Below, piece by piece: positions 31,908 through 40,207 of a DNA stretch of 64,000 bases. Both the position numbers and the translations under genes were made by a program. The notes beneath the pieces were generated by a model that saw nothing but the letters and a program-made list of their open reading frames with translations, ran no database searches and was not told the origin of the DNA. Position 1 is the stretch's first letter. Each line of letters starts with the position of its first letter. Origin of the DNA: Oscillospiraceae bacterium (GTDB lineage: Bacteria; Bacillota; Clostridia; Oscillospirales; QAMX01); the NCBI GenBank assembly GCA_015067825.1, contig SVLQ01000009.1, forward strand, positions 53,729 through 117,728. The letters run 5' to 3'.

Positions 31908-33911
31908 TTAAGCAGCAATCGGTTTTGCGGTCTTTTTCTGGAAAATCTGCCAGACGATGACGAGCGCGATCAGCGCGATACCGATGATGTCGGTAACGGT
32001 GTTCGGGTCGATCAGCAGCAGACCGGCAGCGGCAGAGAGGATACGCTGGACCGGATTCATTCGACAGAATACATAGCCTTCGAGGGCCGCAGAAATACCG
32101 AAGATGCCGAGGAGCGAGGTGACAATGATCATGATGACCTGCATCGGGCCTTCGACGTCGATGAAGAGCATGACCGGGTTCAGCGCGAAAACGTACGGGA
32201 CGATGAACGCGGCGATTGCCAGCTTGGTCGCGGTGATTGCGGTCTTCATCGGGTTGGACTGTGCGATCGCGGCACCGGCGTAGGCGGCCAGTGCGACCGG
32301 CGGAGTGAGGTCGGCGACGATGCCGAAGTAGAAAACGAAGAAGTGCGCGGCGACCGGCGGAACACCCATACGGACGAGGATCGGAGCACAGGTCGCGGCC
32401 ATGATGCAGTAGTTCGCGGTCGTCGGAACACCCATGCCGAGGACGATGCAGCAGATCATCGTCAGAACGAGTGCGATGATAACGTGGTTGCCCGCCAAAG
32501 CGACGATACCGTTGATGAGGACGTTGGCGAGACCGGTCGCAGTGATTGAACCGGCGATGATACCGGCAATACCGCAGGCTGCGGCGACGGAGATCGTACC
32601 CTGTGCACCGGCGGCAAGCGCTTCAACAAAGCGCTTGGGCGTGATGCGGTTACCCTTGTTGAAGAGGCTGACGACAACGGCGGCGATGATCGCGAGGGCA
32701 GCCGAGGTTTGGATCGTACGCGTGTTGGAGCTGACCAGGTAAATCAGCAGCACCAGCGGGATCAGCAGGTAAAGCTTTTTGACGAGCGGACGCCAGTCGG
32801 GGAGCTGATCCTTGGTGAGACCGCGCAGGCCGTACTTTTTGGCTTCAAGGTGGACGGCGATGAAGATGCCGGCGAAGTAGAGGACGGCCGGCAGGATCGC
32901 CATAACGATGATCGAGCTGTAGCTCATCGCGAGGTTTTCGGCCATCAGGAAGGCGGCAGCACCCATGATCGGCGGCATGATCTGGCCACCGGTCGAGGCG
33001 GCGGATTCGGCCGCAGCCGCGAATTCCGGGCGGTAACCGGTCTTTTTCATCAGCGGGATGGTGATCGAACCGCTGCCGACGGTGTTGGCGACGGACGAAC
33101 CGGAAACCATGCCTTCCAGAGCGCTTGCGACAACGGAGACCTTAGCCGGACCGCCGGAGAATCCGCCGACGATGCGGTTGGAAGCCTGAATGAAGAAGTC
33201 GGCGATGCCGGTGCGTTCCAGGAATGCGCCGAAAATGATGAACACGACGATAAATTTGGAACAGGCGTTGATCGGGGTCGAAAGGATGCCTTCCTTGGAG
33301 TAGAAGAGCGTGCGGACCAGCGTGTTCAGACGACCGCTGAATTTGGGGTTCGAGAGCCCGAAGAACAGCGCGTAGACGACGAAGGCGGCGGCGACGATCA
33401 AAATCGGCAGACCGACGGCGCGGCGGCACAGCTCAGCCAGCGCGAGAATACCGATGATACCGATGGCGAGCTGGTAGATTTCCAGTTTTGCGCCCTGCTT
33501 GATGATGGCTTCGGCAAAGAAGGTAAAGTAGAGGAATGCGAGCGTGCCGGCTACCATGAGGAGTATGTCGTACCAGGGCATGTGATTGACCTTCTGCACG
33601 CCTTTTTTGGCCGGGAAAATGATGTAGCCCATCAAAACGATCAGCGCGACGAACGAGGTCAAGCGGATCTCTTCCAGCCATGTGGCAAACAGCGTGACGT
33701 AAATGCAGAAGAGGGAGAAGGCGGCGAGAATCCCGGTCACGACCCATTTGGCTTTGCCTTCCCAAATGCGCGTGTTGGATTCGCGGTCGTATTTTTTCAT
33801 GACCGCATCCACGTTTGCCGCCATTTCTTCGGCCGAGAGCTCCGCAGCTGCGGTATCGGCCGGAACGGAGGTATTGACGATTTTTTCGTCAGCGGGGATT
33901 TTATCAGACAT
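31908..33911 (-). CDS. TRAP transporter fused permease (TAXI type, DctQM)
   Basis: 667 residues, 4TM plus 12TM fusion. The N-terminal tail is cytoplasmic; the small-subunit part (about 60-190) is followed by the large DctM part with GGQIMPPIMGAAAFLM, GMGVPTTANYCIMA and LTPPVALAAYAGAA, the hallmarks of TAXI-type permeases. It uses an ion gradient and an extracellular binding protein, encoded upstream, to import a small organic acid or amino acid; the substrate is unknown. Confidence 0.93.
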   Translation of the reverse strand: MSDKIPADEKIVNTSVPADTAAAELSAEEMAANVDAVMKKYDRESNTRIWEGKAKWVVTGILAAFSLFCIYVTLFATWLEEIRLTSFVALIVLMGYIIFPAKKGVQKVNHMPWYDILLMVAGTLAFLYFTFFAEAIIKQGAKLEIYQLAIGIIGILALAELCRRAVGLPILIVAAAFVVYALFFGLSNPKFSGRLNTLVRTLFYSKEGILSTPINACSKFIVVFIIFGAFLERTGIADFFIQASNRIVGGFSGGPAKVSVVASALEGMVSGSSVANTVGSGSITIPLMKKTGYRPEFAAAAESAASTGGQIMPPIMGAAAFLMAENLAMSYSSIIVMAILPAVLYFAGIFIAVHLEAKKYGLRGLTKDQLPDWRPLVKKLYLLIPLVLLIYLVSSNTRTIQTSAALAIIAAVVVSLFNKGNRITPKRFVEALAAGAQGTISVAAACGIAGIIAGSITATGLANVLINGIVALAGNHVIIALVLTMICCIVLGMGVPTTANYCIMAATCAPILVRMGVPPVAAHFFVFYFGIVADLTPPVALAAYAGAAIAQSNPMKTAITATKLAIAAFIVPYVFALNPVMLFIDVEGPMQVIMIIVTSLLGIFGISAALEGYVFCRMNPVQRILSAAAGLLLIDPNTVTDIIGIALIALVIVWQIFQKKTAKPIAA

Positions 33912-33940
33912 AAATAACTCTCTTCCCGTAGATAAGGTTG

Positions 33941-33968
33941 ACCGCTGCCGGCTTGCGCCGGCAGCGGT
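33941..33968 (-). promoter_or_regulatory. Intercistronic hairpin between binding protein and permease
   Basis: Perfect 12-base inverted repeat ACCGCTGCCGGC / GCCGGCAGCGGT with a 4-base loop. No T run follows, so it more likely stabilises the upstream message and lowers permease expression than terminates. Confidence 0.65.
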
Positions 33969-33998
33969 ATCGTGTGAGCTTATAGCGCGGCCGGAGGC

Positions 33999-34955
33999 TT
34001 ATTCAACCGGAACCGTGACGCCCTTTTCGGCGTAGTAGCGGGCAGCACCGGCGTGGAACGGAGCAGTCATACCGCTGGTGGCGTTTTCGATGCTGAGTTC
34101 GGCGCCCTTGGCGTGGTCGACGGTGATGGCGTCGATGTTATCGAAGATCGCCTTGGTGATTTCGTAAACGGTGTCTTCGTCGGTGTCGGCGGAGACGATC
34201 AGCGTGGCCTTAACGGTGATGGTGGTAACATCTTCGGTCTGGCCTTCGTAGGTGTTGGCCGGGATCGTGTAGGCGGTGTAATAGGGGCAGCTGGACATGA
34301 TCTTGGCGGCGATGTCGCCGTCGATCGGCACGAGGTACGCGCCGGCGGTGACCATCAGTTCGGCGACGGCCGGGGTCGGAGCACCGGCGACGATGAAGGC
34401 GGCGGCGATTTTGCCGTCCTTGAGGCTTTCAACGCTGTCGTTGAAGCTCTGGTACTGGGCGCTGATATCGTTTTCGGTCAGACCGGCAGCAGAGAGAACG
34501 TCGATCGCGTTGAAGTAAACGCCCGAACCCGGAGCACCGATCGAAACGGCTTTGCCCTTGAGGTCGGAAACGCTCTTGATGGCCGGATCCATGGTGATCA
34601 GCTGGACAGCTTCGGCGTAGAGACCGCCGATAACGCGGAAGGAAGCGACCTTGCCGGTTTCGGCGAAGGTGTTCGTGCCGTTCCAAGCGTAAGCCATAAC
34701 GTCGGACTGAACGGTACCGAGCTGGTAGTCACCGGCGTCGATGCCCTGGATGTTGGCTTTGGAACCATCGGTGGAAACTGCGACGCAGCCGACACCGGCA
34801 TTTTTCTCAACGTACTGACCGAGGATGGCGCCGAACTGGTAGTAAGTACCGCCGGTACCGCCGGTGCCCATCGTCAATTTCGCACCGCCGCAGGCAGCCA
34901 GACCGAGGACCAGCACCAGCGCGAGTGCGATGATCGCAATAAACTTTTTCTTCAT
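33999..34955 (-). CDS. TAXI family TRAP solute-binding lipoprotein
   Basis: 318 residues. A lipoprotein signal ends in LGLAAC (Cys22). The TAXI family core is visible: MGTGGTGGTYYQFG, VQSDVMAYAWNG, VSIGAPGSGVYFNA, IPANTYEGQ. It captures the substrate outside and delivers it to the permease encoded 87 bases downstream. Start at 34955 has CAGGAGGG; the longer frame upstream crosses the promoter. Likely the highest-expressed gene of the pair. Confidence 0.94.
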   Translation of the reverse strand: MKKKFIAIIALALVLVLGLAACGGAKLTMGTGGTGGTYYQFGAILGQYVEKNAGVGCVAVSTDGSKANIQGIDAGDYQLGTVQSDVMAYAWNGTNTFAETGKVASFRVIGGLYAEAVQLITMDPAIKSVSDLKGKAVSIGAPGSGVYFNAIDVLSAAGLTENDISAQYQSFNDSVESLKDGKIAAAFIVAGAPTPAVAELMVTAGAYLVPIDGDIAAKIMSSCPYYTAYTIPANTYEGQTEDVTTITVKATLIVSADTDEDTVYEITKAIFDNIDAITVDHAKGAELSIENATSGMTAPFHAGAARYYAEKGVTVPVE

Positions 34956-34994
34956 AAATGAACCCTCCTGAAATAGATGATAGAACTGTCGTAT

Positions 34995-35023
34995 ATTATA
35001 CATGATTTTTCGCCGCAGTGCAA
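34995..35023 (-). promoter_or_regulatory. Promoter of the TRAP operon
   Basis: TTGCAC (35018-35023), 17-base spacer, TATAAT (34995-35000). Confidence 0.78.
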
Positions 35024-35194
35024 TACTTTTCTGAAATAAAATTGGCCGAGAAAGAAACTTTTTTTTGTGAGGCACGCGGATTTTGGGGAAAACCGCGTTT
35101 TTTGAAAAGTGCACCCCTGTGAAAACTGCTAAAAATCGTTTTGCAGGCAGTTTTGCAAAAAAATACATAGAATTGTATGCCGTATGCATAGAGT

Positions 35195-35223
35195 TTGACT
35201 TTTTGGTAAAAATGCTGTACAAT
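35195..35223 (+). promoter_or_regulatory. Promoter of the AAC(3)-like gene
   Basis: TTGACT (35195-35200), 17-base spacer, TACAAT (35218-35223). Confidence 0.8.
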
Positions 35224-35257
35224 GGAAATATCGAAACTGGAAATGAGGAGGTTTTGA

Positions 35258-36025
35258 ATGCATACCGAACAATCTCTTGCTGCCGATATCCGCGCGCTCG
35301 GCGTCACCTCGACCGATCTGCTGACGGTGCACACCGCGCTCAAAAAGGTCGGTACGATTGATACGTCGCAGAAAAGCGGCGCAGAAGTCCTGATCGATGC
35401 GCTCAGAAGCTGCGTTTCCGAGGGCCTTTTGCTGATCCCTGCGCACACCTTCCGCAACGTGCGTGAGACACCGGTGTTTGATATCCGCCGCACGATGCCG
35501 TGTATCGGCGCGGTGCCGTGCGTGGCGGTGGAGATGGCCAATCGCGCCGTCGATGCGGGCGACCCTACCTGCGTGCGTTCGCTGCACGTATCGCATTCCG
35601 TCGTTGCGTTCGGTGCGCGTGCGCAGGAATTTGTGCAGGGTGACCGAATCGGCCGCACGCGCACGCCGATGACCGGCAGTTACGGCAAGCTTTACTACGA
35701 AAACGGCAAGATCCTGCTCCTCGGCGTCGATCTCACCTGCAACACCTTTATCCACGCGGTCGACGAGGTGCTTTACAGCGTGACCGACGAGATCGTTCCG
35801 ATCACGGTCACGGACTATGACGGCAGCACATGGGTACACGCGCAGCACGCGACCTCCGGCCCGGCGTCGGCATCGTTCGAGCGCTACCGCGGTGCACTCG
35901 AAAAAAACGGTGCGGTGACCTACGGCAAGGTCGGCGATGCTGATGCCATGCTCATCGACGCGCGTAAATGCTTCAGCGTGGTCGCCTACATGCAAACGGT
36001 GATGCCCGAACCGATCGACCCCTAA
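35258..36025 (+). CDS. Aminoglycoside 3-N-acetyltransferase (AAC(3)) family protein
   Basis: 255 residues. The family core is visible: LLTVHTALKKVG, LLLIPAHTF, RSLHVSHSVVAFG and GKILLLGVDLTCNTFIHAVDE, including the conserved His-containing SLHVSHS/PxHxxSF-like segment. Many chromosomal AAC(3) relatives (YokD type) do not confer resistance, so no resistance is claimed. GAGGAGG precedes the ATG. Monocistronic between its own promoter and a bidirectional terminator. Confidence 0.87.
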   Translation: MHTEQSLAADIRALGVTSTDLLTVHTALKKVGTIDTSQKSGAEVLIDALRSCVSEGLLLIPAHTFRNVRETPVFDIRRTMPCIGAVPCVAVEMANRAVDAGDPTCVRSLHVSHSVVAFGARAQEFVQGDRIGRTRTPMTGSYGKLYYENGKILLLGVDLTCNTFIHAVDEVLYSVTDEIVPITVTDYDGSTWVHAQHATSGPASASFERYRGALEKNGAVTYGKVGDADAMLIDARKCFSVVAYMQTVMPEPIDP

Positions 36026-36033
36026 TCCCGATA

Positions 36034-36071
36034 AAAACGCATCCGCAGATTTCGGCCTGCGGATGCGTTTT
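36034..36071. terminator. Bidirectional terminator
   Basis: Perfect 15-base inverted repeat AAAACGCATCCGCAG (36034-36048) / 36057-36071 between convergent AAC(3) and SDR genes. Confidence 0.88.
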
Positions 36072-36081
36072 GTATTTTTAT

Positions 36082-36876
36082 TCAGCTGTGCAAAACCATG
36101 CGGATCGCCCAAAGCTGCATGCGCTTGGGCAGCACGTTCAGCAGAAGGAGCAGGGGATTCCGATTGACCGCGTAGGCAAAGCGCGGACGGCGTTTGGCGA
36201 GGATACGCGCCGTTTTCTGCGCGATTGTTTCCGGCGGCACGCTGCGTGCCTCCACGCGCTCAACGATCGCGCGGAAACGGGCGGCATTGCAGGAATAGAG
36301 CTCGGTGGACGCACAAAACCGCGCGAGCGCATCGGTCGAGGCACCGAGCATCGCCGTGGTGACCGCTCCTGCGCGAAGGACCGAAACGTGGATGCCGAGC
36401 AGCTGCAGCTCCATCCGCAGTGAGTAGGCGTACTTGTCGAGCGCGGCTTTGGTCACGGCGTAAATTCCGGTGAAGGGCAGCGGATCGAGCGGGGCGAGCT
36501 CGCTGGTGGTCATCACGATGCGGCTTCCGGCCGAAAGGAAGGGGAGAAAGGTCTTGTTGACGAGGAACGCACCGGTGAAATTGACCGAGAGAATGCGCGA
36601 AAAATCGGCAGCGTCCATCTCGACGAGTGAATCGAGCATGTAGATGCCGGCGTAATGGACGATGGCAAAGAGCGAATCGGTGACGCCGCGCACGACCGCG
36701 GCGGCTGCGGCGAGGCTAACTTCGTCGGTGATGTCGGCGGTGAGCGCGAACACACCGTCGGCGGGGTCGATCGGCGTGCGGTCGAGGGCGAAGACCCCGT
36801 AGCCGGCCGCGCGGAAGGCCGCAACGGCGGCCTTGCCCATGCCGCCGGCAGCTCCGGTGACCAAAACGTAGTTCAT
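36082..36876 (-). CDS. Short-chain dehydrogenase/reductase
   Basis: 264 residues. Rossmann motif TGAAGGMG at the N-terminus, cofactor selectivity FALDRTP (Asp suggests NAD), HYAGIY in place of the NAG motif, catalytic Ser in MTTSELAP and YAVTK. An extended C-terminal tail with hydrophobic NRNPLLLLLNVLP suggests membrane association, as in lipid- or steroid-acting SDRs. Its ATG overlaps the flavin reductase stop (ATGA), so they form a coupled pair. Confidence 0.9.
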   Translation of the reverse strand: MNYVLVTGAAGGMGKAAVAAFRAAGYGVFALDRTPIDPADGVFALTADITDEVSLAAAAAVVRGVTDSLFAIVHYAGIYMLDSLVEMDAADFSRILSVNFTGAFLVNKTFLPFLSAGSRIVMTTSELAPLDPLPFTGIYAVTKAALDKYAYSLRMELQLLGIHVSVLRAGAVTTAMLGASTDALARFCASTELYSCNAARFRAIVERVEARSVPPETIAQKTARILAKRRPRFAYAVNRNPLLLLLNVLPKRMQLWAIRMVLHS

Positions 36877-37430
36877 TTGAGCGACTTGCCGTCGGAAAAC
36901 GCCTGACCGACCACACCGCCGAGCGAACGGTAGGCGTGGGTGACCGGGTCGTAGCAGATCGGCGCGAGCTTTTCGGCGTCGATCTCGCCGTCGTCGTTTA
37001 AAATCGACGTGTCGGCCGAGACGTTGACGATCTTGCCGATGCAGATGCCGTCTTCGTTGAATTTGGCCAGCTCGCATTCCACCGTCATCGGCAGCTCGGC
37101 GATGATCGGCGCGTTGACGAAGGCGCTTTTTTCGGCGGTGAAGCCGGCCCTGGCAAACTTTTCGGGTTCTTTGTGCGCCGAAACGATGCCGACGTAGTCA
37201 CAGGGGATGCGCGTCGTTTCGGTGGCGAAGCTGACGGTGAATGCACCGGTGCGGCGGATGTTTTCCGTGGTCTTGTGCCCATGCGAGAGGCAAAGCATGA
37301 CCTGATCGTCTTCGTAAATGCCGCCCCACGCCGCATTCATCGCATTCGGCACACCGTTTTCGTCATAAGTGCCCACGATCAAAACGGGCATAGGATACAA
37401 CCAAGGCTTGGAACCAAAATCTTTCCGCAT
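36873..37430 (-). CDS. Flavin reductase-like domain protein
   Basis: 185 residues, FMN-binding split-barrel (flavoredoxin type): PMPVLIVGTYDENGVPNAMN, GHKTTENIRRTGAFTVSF, CDYVGIVSA and LPMTVECEL are the usual blocks. It may reduce flavin for, or transfer electrons with, the coupled SDR. AAAGGAAAG precedes the ATG at 37430. Confidence 0.9.
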   Translation of the reverse strand: MRKDFGSKPWLYPMPVLIVGTYDENGVPNAMNAAWGGIYEDDQVMLCLSHGHKTTENIRRTGAFTVSFATETTRIPCDYVGIVSAHKEPEKFARAGFTAEKSAFVNAPIIAELPMTVECELAKFNEDGICIGKIVNVSADTSILNDDGEIDAEKLAPICYDPVTHAYRSLGGVVGQAFSDGKSLK

Positions 37431-37502
37431 AAATCTTTCCTTCTTTCTTCATAATAGCGCCAAACAAAAAAACGGAGTTGTTTGTAAAAATCAAAATAAT
37501 CC

Positions 37503-37681
37503 GTTTTTTCGGTGGCTTTGCCGCCGAAAAAACACCACCAAGACGATCGCCAGATCGTCCACGCGCCGAAAGGAGCCGACGAAATCGCAGATTTTGTCGG
37601 CGGGGATCAGCGCGTGAGATACCGATCGAAAACAAAGTTTTCGATCGATTTCCCCGATTTGGAAACGCAGTTTCCAAATCG
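37503..37681. repeat. Array of five consecutive hairpins
   Basis: In the 250-base gene-free gap between two minus-strand genes lie five stems: 37503-37533 (14 bp, loop TTT), 37542-37559 (7 bp, loop GCCA), 37576-37600 (11 bp, loop GCA), 37623-37647 (11 bp, loop AAA) and 37655-37681 (12 bp, loop GCA). The last ends at the stop codon of the PatB-like gene. The first, with its T runs, could terminate transcription, but the others are not explained by that. Confidence 0.8.
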
Positions 37682-38881
37682 CTATAGTACGTATTCTTTC
37701 AGCCGCGCAAACGCCTCTTTCACGCGTGCGAGCGGCAGCGCAAGGTTCAGGCGGATGTGGGTCGTGCCGCCGTGCTGCGTGCCGTCCTGCCACGCAACGC
37801 CGACGTCCCAGCCGGCCTGCAAAAGCTCGGAGAGCGTTTTGCCGTGCTCGGCGAGCCACTCGGCACAGTCGATAAAGAGCATGTAGGTGCCTTCGGGCTT
37901 GAAAACGGAGATGCCGCGGAAGTTGGCGGCGATGAAATCGCAGGCGTAATCGACGTTCCCGGCGATGACCGCACACAGCTCGTCGACCCATGCGCGTCCT
38001 TCATCGCGGTAGGCGCCGATCAGCGCGTGCATGGAAAGCACGTTCATCGAATTGTAGTGCGAGAGTGAGGATTCTTTCTCCACGCGGTCGCGCAGATAGC
38101 TGTTATATATAATATGGTAGGAACCGACGAGGCCGGCGAGGTTGAAGGTCTTTGACGGCGCGTAGAGCGCGATCGTGCGTTCGCGGGCGTCGGCGCTGAC
38201 AGACTGTGTGGGGACGTGGCGATAACCGGGGCGGATGATGTCCGACCAGATCTCGTCGGAGATGACGACCACGTCGTATTTTTTGTACAGTGCCATCGCC
38301 GCCTCGATCTCCTCGCGCGTCCAAACGCGCCCTGTCGGGTTGTGCGGCGAGCAGAAAATCGCCGCGTGGATGCGGTTTTGGGCGAGCTTTTGCTCCATGT
38401 CGGCGAGATCCATCCGCCAAACGCCGTTTTCGTCCTGCACGAGCGGGCTGGCGACGGCGTTGTAGCCGTTGTTTTTTAAGGACATCATGAAGCCGAGATA
38501 GGTCGGGCTGTGGACAAGCACGGCGTCGCCCTTGGAGCAGAACGCGCCAAGCGCGGAGACCACGCCGCCCAAAACGCCGTTTTCGTAGCCGATGTGCTCC
38601 GGCAAAAGTTCCGTCACGCCGTTGCGGTCGCGCTGCCAACGGATGATCGCATCAAAGTATTCGTCACGGGCGTCAAAATAACCGAAGGCGGGGTGCGCGA
38701 TGCGCTCGGCGAGTGCTTCACAGACCGTGGGAACGGTGGGGAAGTTCATGTCCGCGACCCACATGGGGATCGCGTCGAAGCCTTCTTTGGGTGCGCCGGG
38801 CGCCCAACCGCTGCCGAGTGCGTCGATCGCGAGTGCGTCCTTGCCGCGGCGGTCCATGATCGTTTCGAAATCAAATTGCAT
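37682..38881 (-). CDS. PatB/MalY-type PLP-dependent C-S lyase (class I/II aminotransferase fold)
   Basis: 399 residues. The N-terminal PMWVADMNFPT and HPAFGY are typical of PatB/MalY cystathionine beta-lyases. PLP ligands appear in CSPHNPTGRVWT, VVISDEIWSDII and the Schiff-base lysine in YAPSKTFNLAGL. It probably cleaves cystathionine or related thioethers to homocysteine, pyruvate and ammonia. GAAAGGA precedes the ATG. A hairpin array follows the stop. Confidence 0.92.
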   Translation of the reverse strand: MQFDFETIMDRRGKDALAIDALGSGWAPGAPKEGFDAIPMWVADMNFPTVPTVCEALAERIAHPAFGYFDARDEYFDAIIRWQRDRNGVTELLPEHIGYENGVLGGVVSALGAFCSKGDAVLVHSPTYLGFMMSLKNNGYNAVASPLVQDENGVWRMDLADMEQKLAQNRIHAAIFCSPHNPTGRVWTREEIEAAMALYKKYDVVVISDEIWSDIIRPGYRHVPTQSVSADARERTIALYAPSKTFNLAGLVGSYHIIYNSYLRDRVEKESSLSHYNSMNVLSMHALIGAYRDEGRAWVDELCAVIAGNVDYACDFIAANFRGISVFKPEGTYMLFIDCAEWLAEHGKTLSELLQAGWDVGVAWQDGTQHGGTTHIRLNLALPLARVKEAFARLKEYVL

Positions 38882-38903
38882 AGGCTATATCCTTTCTCTG
38901 CTG

Positions 38904-39233
38904 CTATTTCCGCATATCTGGTGCAATTTGGTTGGATTTATTAACGTATTTCTCTTGATAGGTACGAATTGCCGCACACGGAAAGTCCGCACATGCTGCA
39001 CAGGTTTCGACACCGCGAGAGGCTGCACAGACGACGAACGGACAACTGCGGCAGAATGAAAGCACCGTTTCCGAACGGCAACCGCAACAGATGAGCTCGG
39101 AAAGCGGGAAGGCTTGTCCCATCTCTGTGCGGTAAAACTCCTGCGCTCGTGCACGCAGTCCCTCGTCGTTGTGGATCGTCGCCAAATATGTGATACAACG
39201 GGAACAATCGTGTCCGCAAACCGACGGTCTCAC
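38904..39233 (-). CDS. DUF3795 family cysteine-rich protein
   Basis: 109 residues with 13 cysteines in metal-binding patterns: VCGHDCSRC near the start, LICCGCRS, SFCRSCPFVVCA and CAACADFPC. This is the DUF3795 arrangement, probably zinc- or Fe-S-binding; function unknown. The start is a GTG at 39233 whose last bases overlap the stop of the acetyltransferase gene (GTGA), so translation is coupled. A longer open frame upstream is just the acetyltransferase gene in another frame. Confidence 0.75.
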   Translation of the reverse strand: MRPSVCGHDCSRCITYLATIHNDEGLRARAQEFYRTEMGQAFPLSELICCGCRSETVLSFCRSCPFVVCAASRGVETCAACADFPCAAIRTYQEKYVNKSNQIAPDMRK

Positions 39234-39880
39234 GCCTGTGTCTCCGGGAGAACCGTGCAGCCGCCCAAAAATTCGGGCTTGTGCGCCATGCTGTCGGCTT
39301 CGGTGATCTCGCGGATCACGCGGCAGGGATTGCCCGCGGCGAAACTGTTGGCGGGGATATCCTTGACGACCACGCTGCCCGCACCGATGACGCAGCCGTC
39401 GCCGATGGTCACACCCGGACAAACAACGACGTTCGCGCCGAACCAACAGTCGCTGCCGATGTGAACGGGCTTGGCGTAGCAGAGGCGGCGCACGACGCCG
39501 TCGGGACAGAGCATCGCGTTGCGCTCGGAAGCGATCATCGGGTGAATCGGCGTGACGATGGTCACGTTGGGGCCGAAGTTGCAGCGGTCGCCGATAACGA
39601 CCTCGGCGTCGTCCTGCACGGTGAGGTTGAAGTTAAAAAAGCAGCCCTTGCCGACTTTTGTGTGGATGCCGTAGTGGAAGGTGATCGGCCCCTGGAAAAA
39701 CGTACCTGCGCCCATCTCGCCGAGGATCTGCGCGAGGATCTCCGCACGCGCTTCGACCTCGTCCTCGTAGAGGCGGTTATAGTCCTGGTTTAATTTGTGT
39801 GTGCGCAGCTTGATGGCCTTCAGCTCGGGATCGCCCGGGCAAAAGAGCAAGCCGGCCGCCAGTCGTTCCTGTTCGCTCAT
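39230..39880 (-). CDS. Maltose O-acetyltransferase-like hexapeptide acetyltransferase
   Basis: 216 residues. An N-terminal Maa/LacA helix segment (MSEQERLAAGLLFCPGDPEL, then HKLNQDYNRLYEDE) precedes a left-handed beta-helix with hexapeptide repeats (VGKGCFFNFNLTV, IGDRCNFGPNVTIV, IGSDCWFGANVVVCPGVTIG). It transfers acetyl from acetyl-CoA to a sugar or nodulation-type substrate; the usual catalytic His lies in TPIHPM. ATG at 39880 has GGGAGG. Confidence 0.93.
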   Translation of the reverse strand: MSEQERLAAGLLFCPGDPELKAIKLRTHKLNQDYNRLYEDEVEARAEILAQILGEMGAGTFFQGPITFHYGIHTKVGKGCFFNFNLTVQDDAEVVIGDRCNFGPNVTIVTPIHPMIASERNAMLCPDGVVRRLCYAKPVHIGSDCWFGANVVVCPGVTIGDGCVIGAGSVVVKDIPANSFAAGNPCRVIREITEADSMAHKPEFLGGCTVLPETQA

Positions 39881-39912
39881 GGTCGTACCTCCCGAAAACA
39901 ATTGTTTAGTTA

Positions 39913-39941
39913 ATTATACTACGCTCATACCTGCAAAGCAA
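39913..39941 (-). promoter_or_regulatory. Promoter of acetyltransferase-DUF3795 genes
   Basis: TTGCTT (39936-39941), 17-base spacer, TATAAT (39913-39918). Confidence 0.75.
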
Positions 39942-40049
39942 GCGTTTATCTGCACCTTTGCGTTGAAATTTATCGCCTTCGTTGACTGTATTTGATGCAA
40001 TCTGTGGGGCGGCGGTGTGTAAAGGTTGGTGTTCCGCTCGGTCTGTGAC

Positions 40050-40088
40050 CACATTTTTTCTTTTGGATCATCCAAAAGAAAAAATGTG
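40050..40088. repeat. Perfect 19-base palindromic arms between divergent promoters
   Basis: CACATTTTTTCTTTTGGAT (40050-40068), one base, then the exact reverse complement (40070-40088). Too far from any upstream stop codon to be an obvious terminator; it could be an operator, or a terminator of untracked antisense transcripts. The rest of the 39881-40207 gap shows only the two promoters. Confidence 0.75.
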
Positions 40089-40122
40089 TTTTCAATATGC
40101 GGATTTGTGCGAAAATTTGTGA

Positions 40123-40128
40123 TATAAT
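40123..40128 (+). promoter_or_regulatory. Extended -10 promoter of long sigma gene B
   Basis: TGA-TATAAT with no convincing -35; the start codon is about 80 bases downstream. Confidence 0.6.
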
Positions 40129-40207
40129 ATTTTTGATCCTACCTAACAATTTGGATTTGCCGCGGACTATATAGGTGAAAGCATTGATCAATCGCTTGGA
40201 GAAACAA

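Noticed and set aside
35258..36025. Aminoglycoside resistance gene
   Set aside because: The family is right, but many chromosomal members have no resistance activity and there is no mobile context, so resistance is not claimed.
37503..37681. CRISPR array
   Set aside because: The palindromes differ in sequence and spacing, there are no equal-length spacers and no cas genes.
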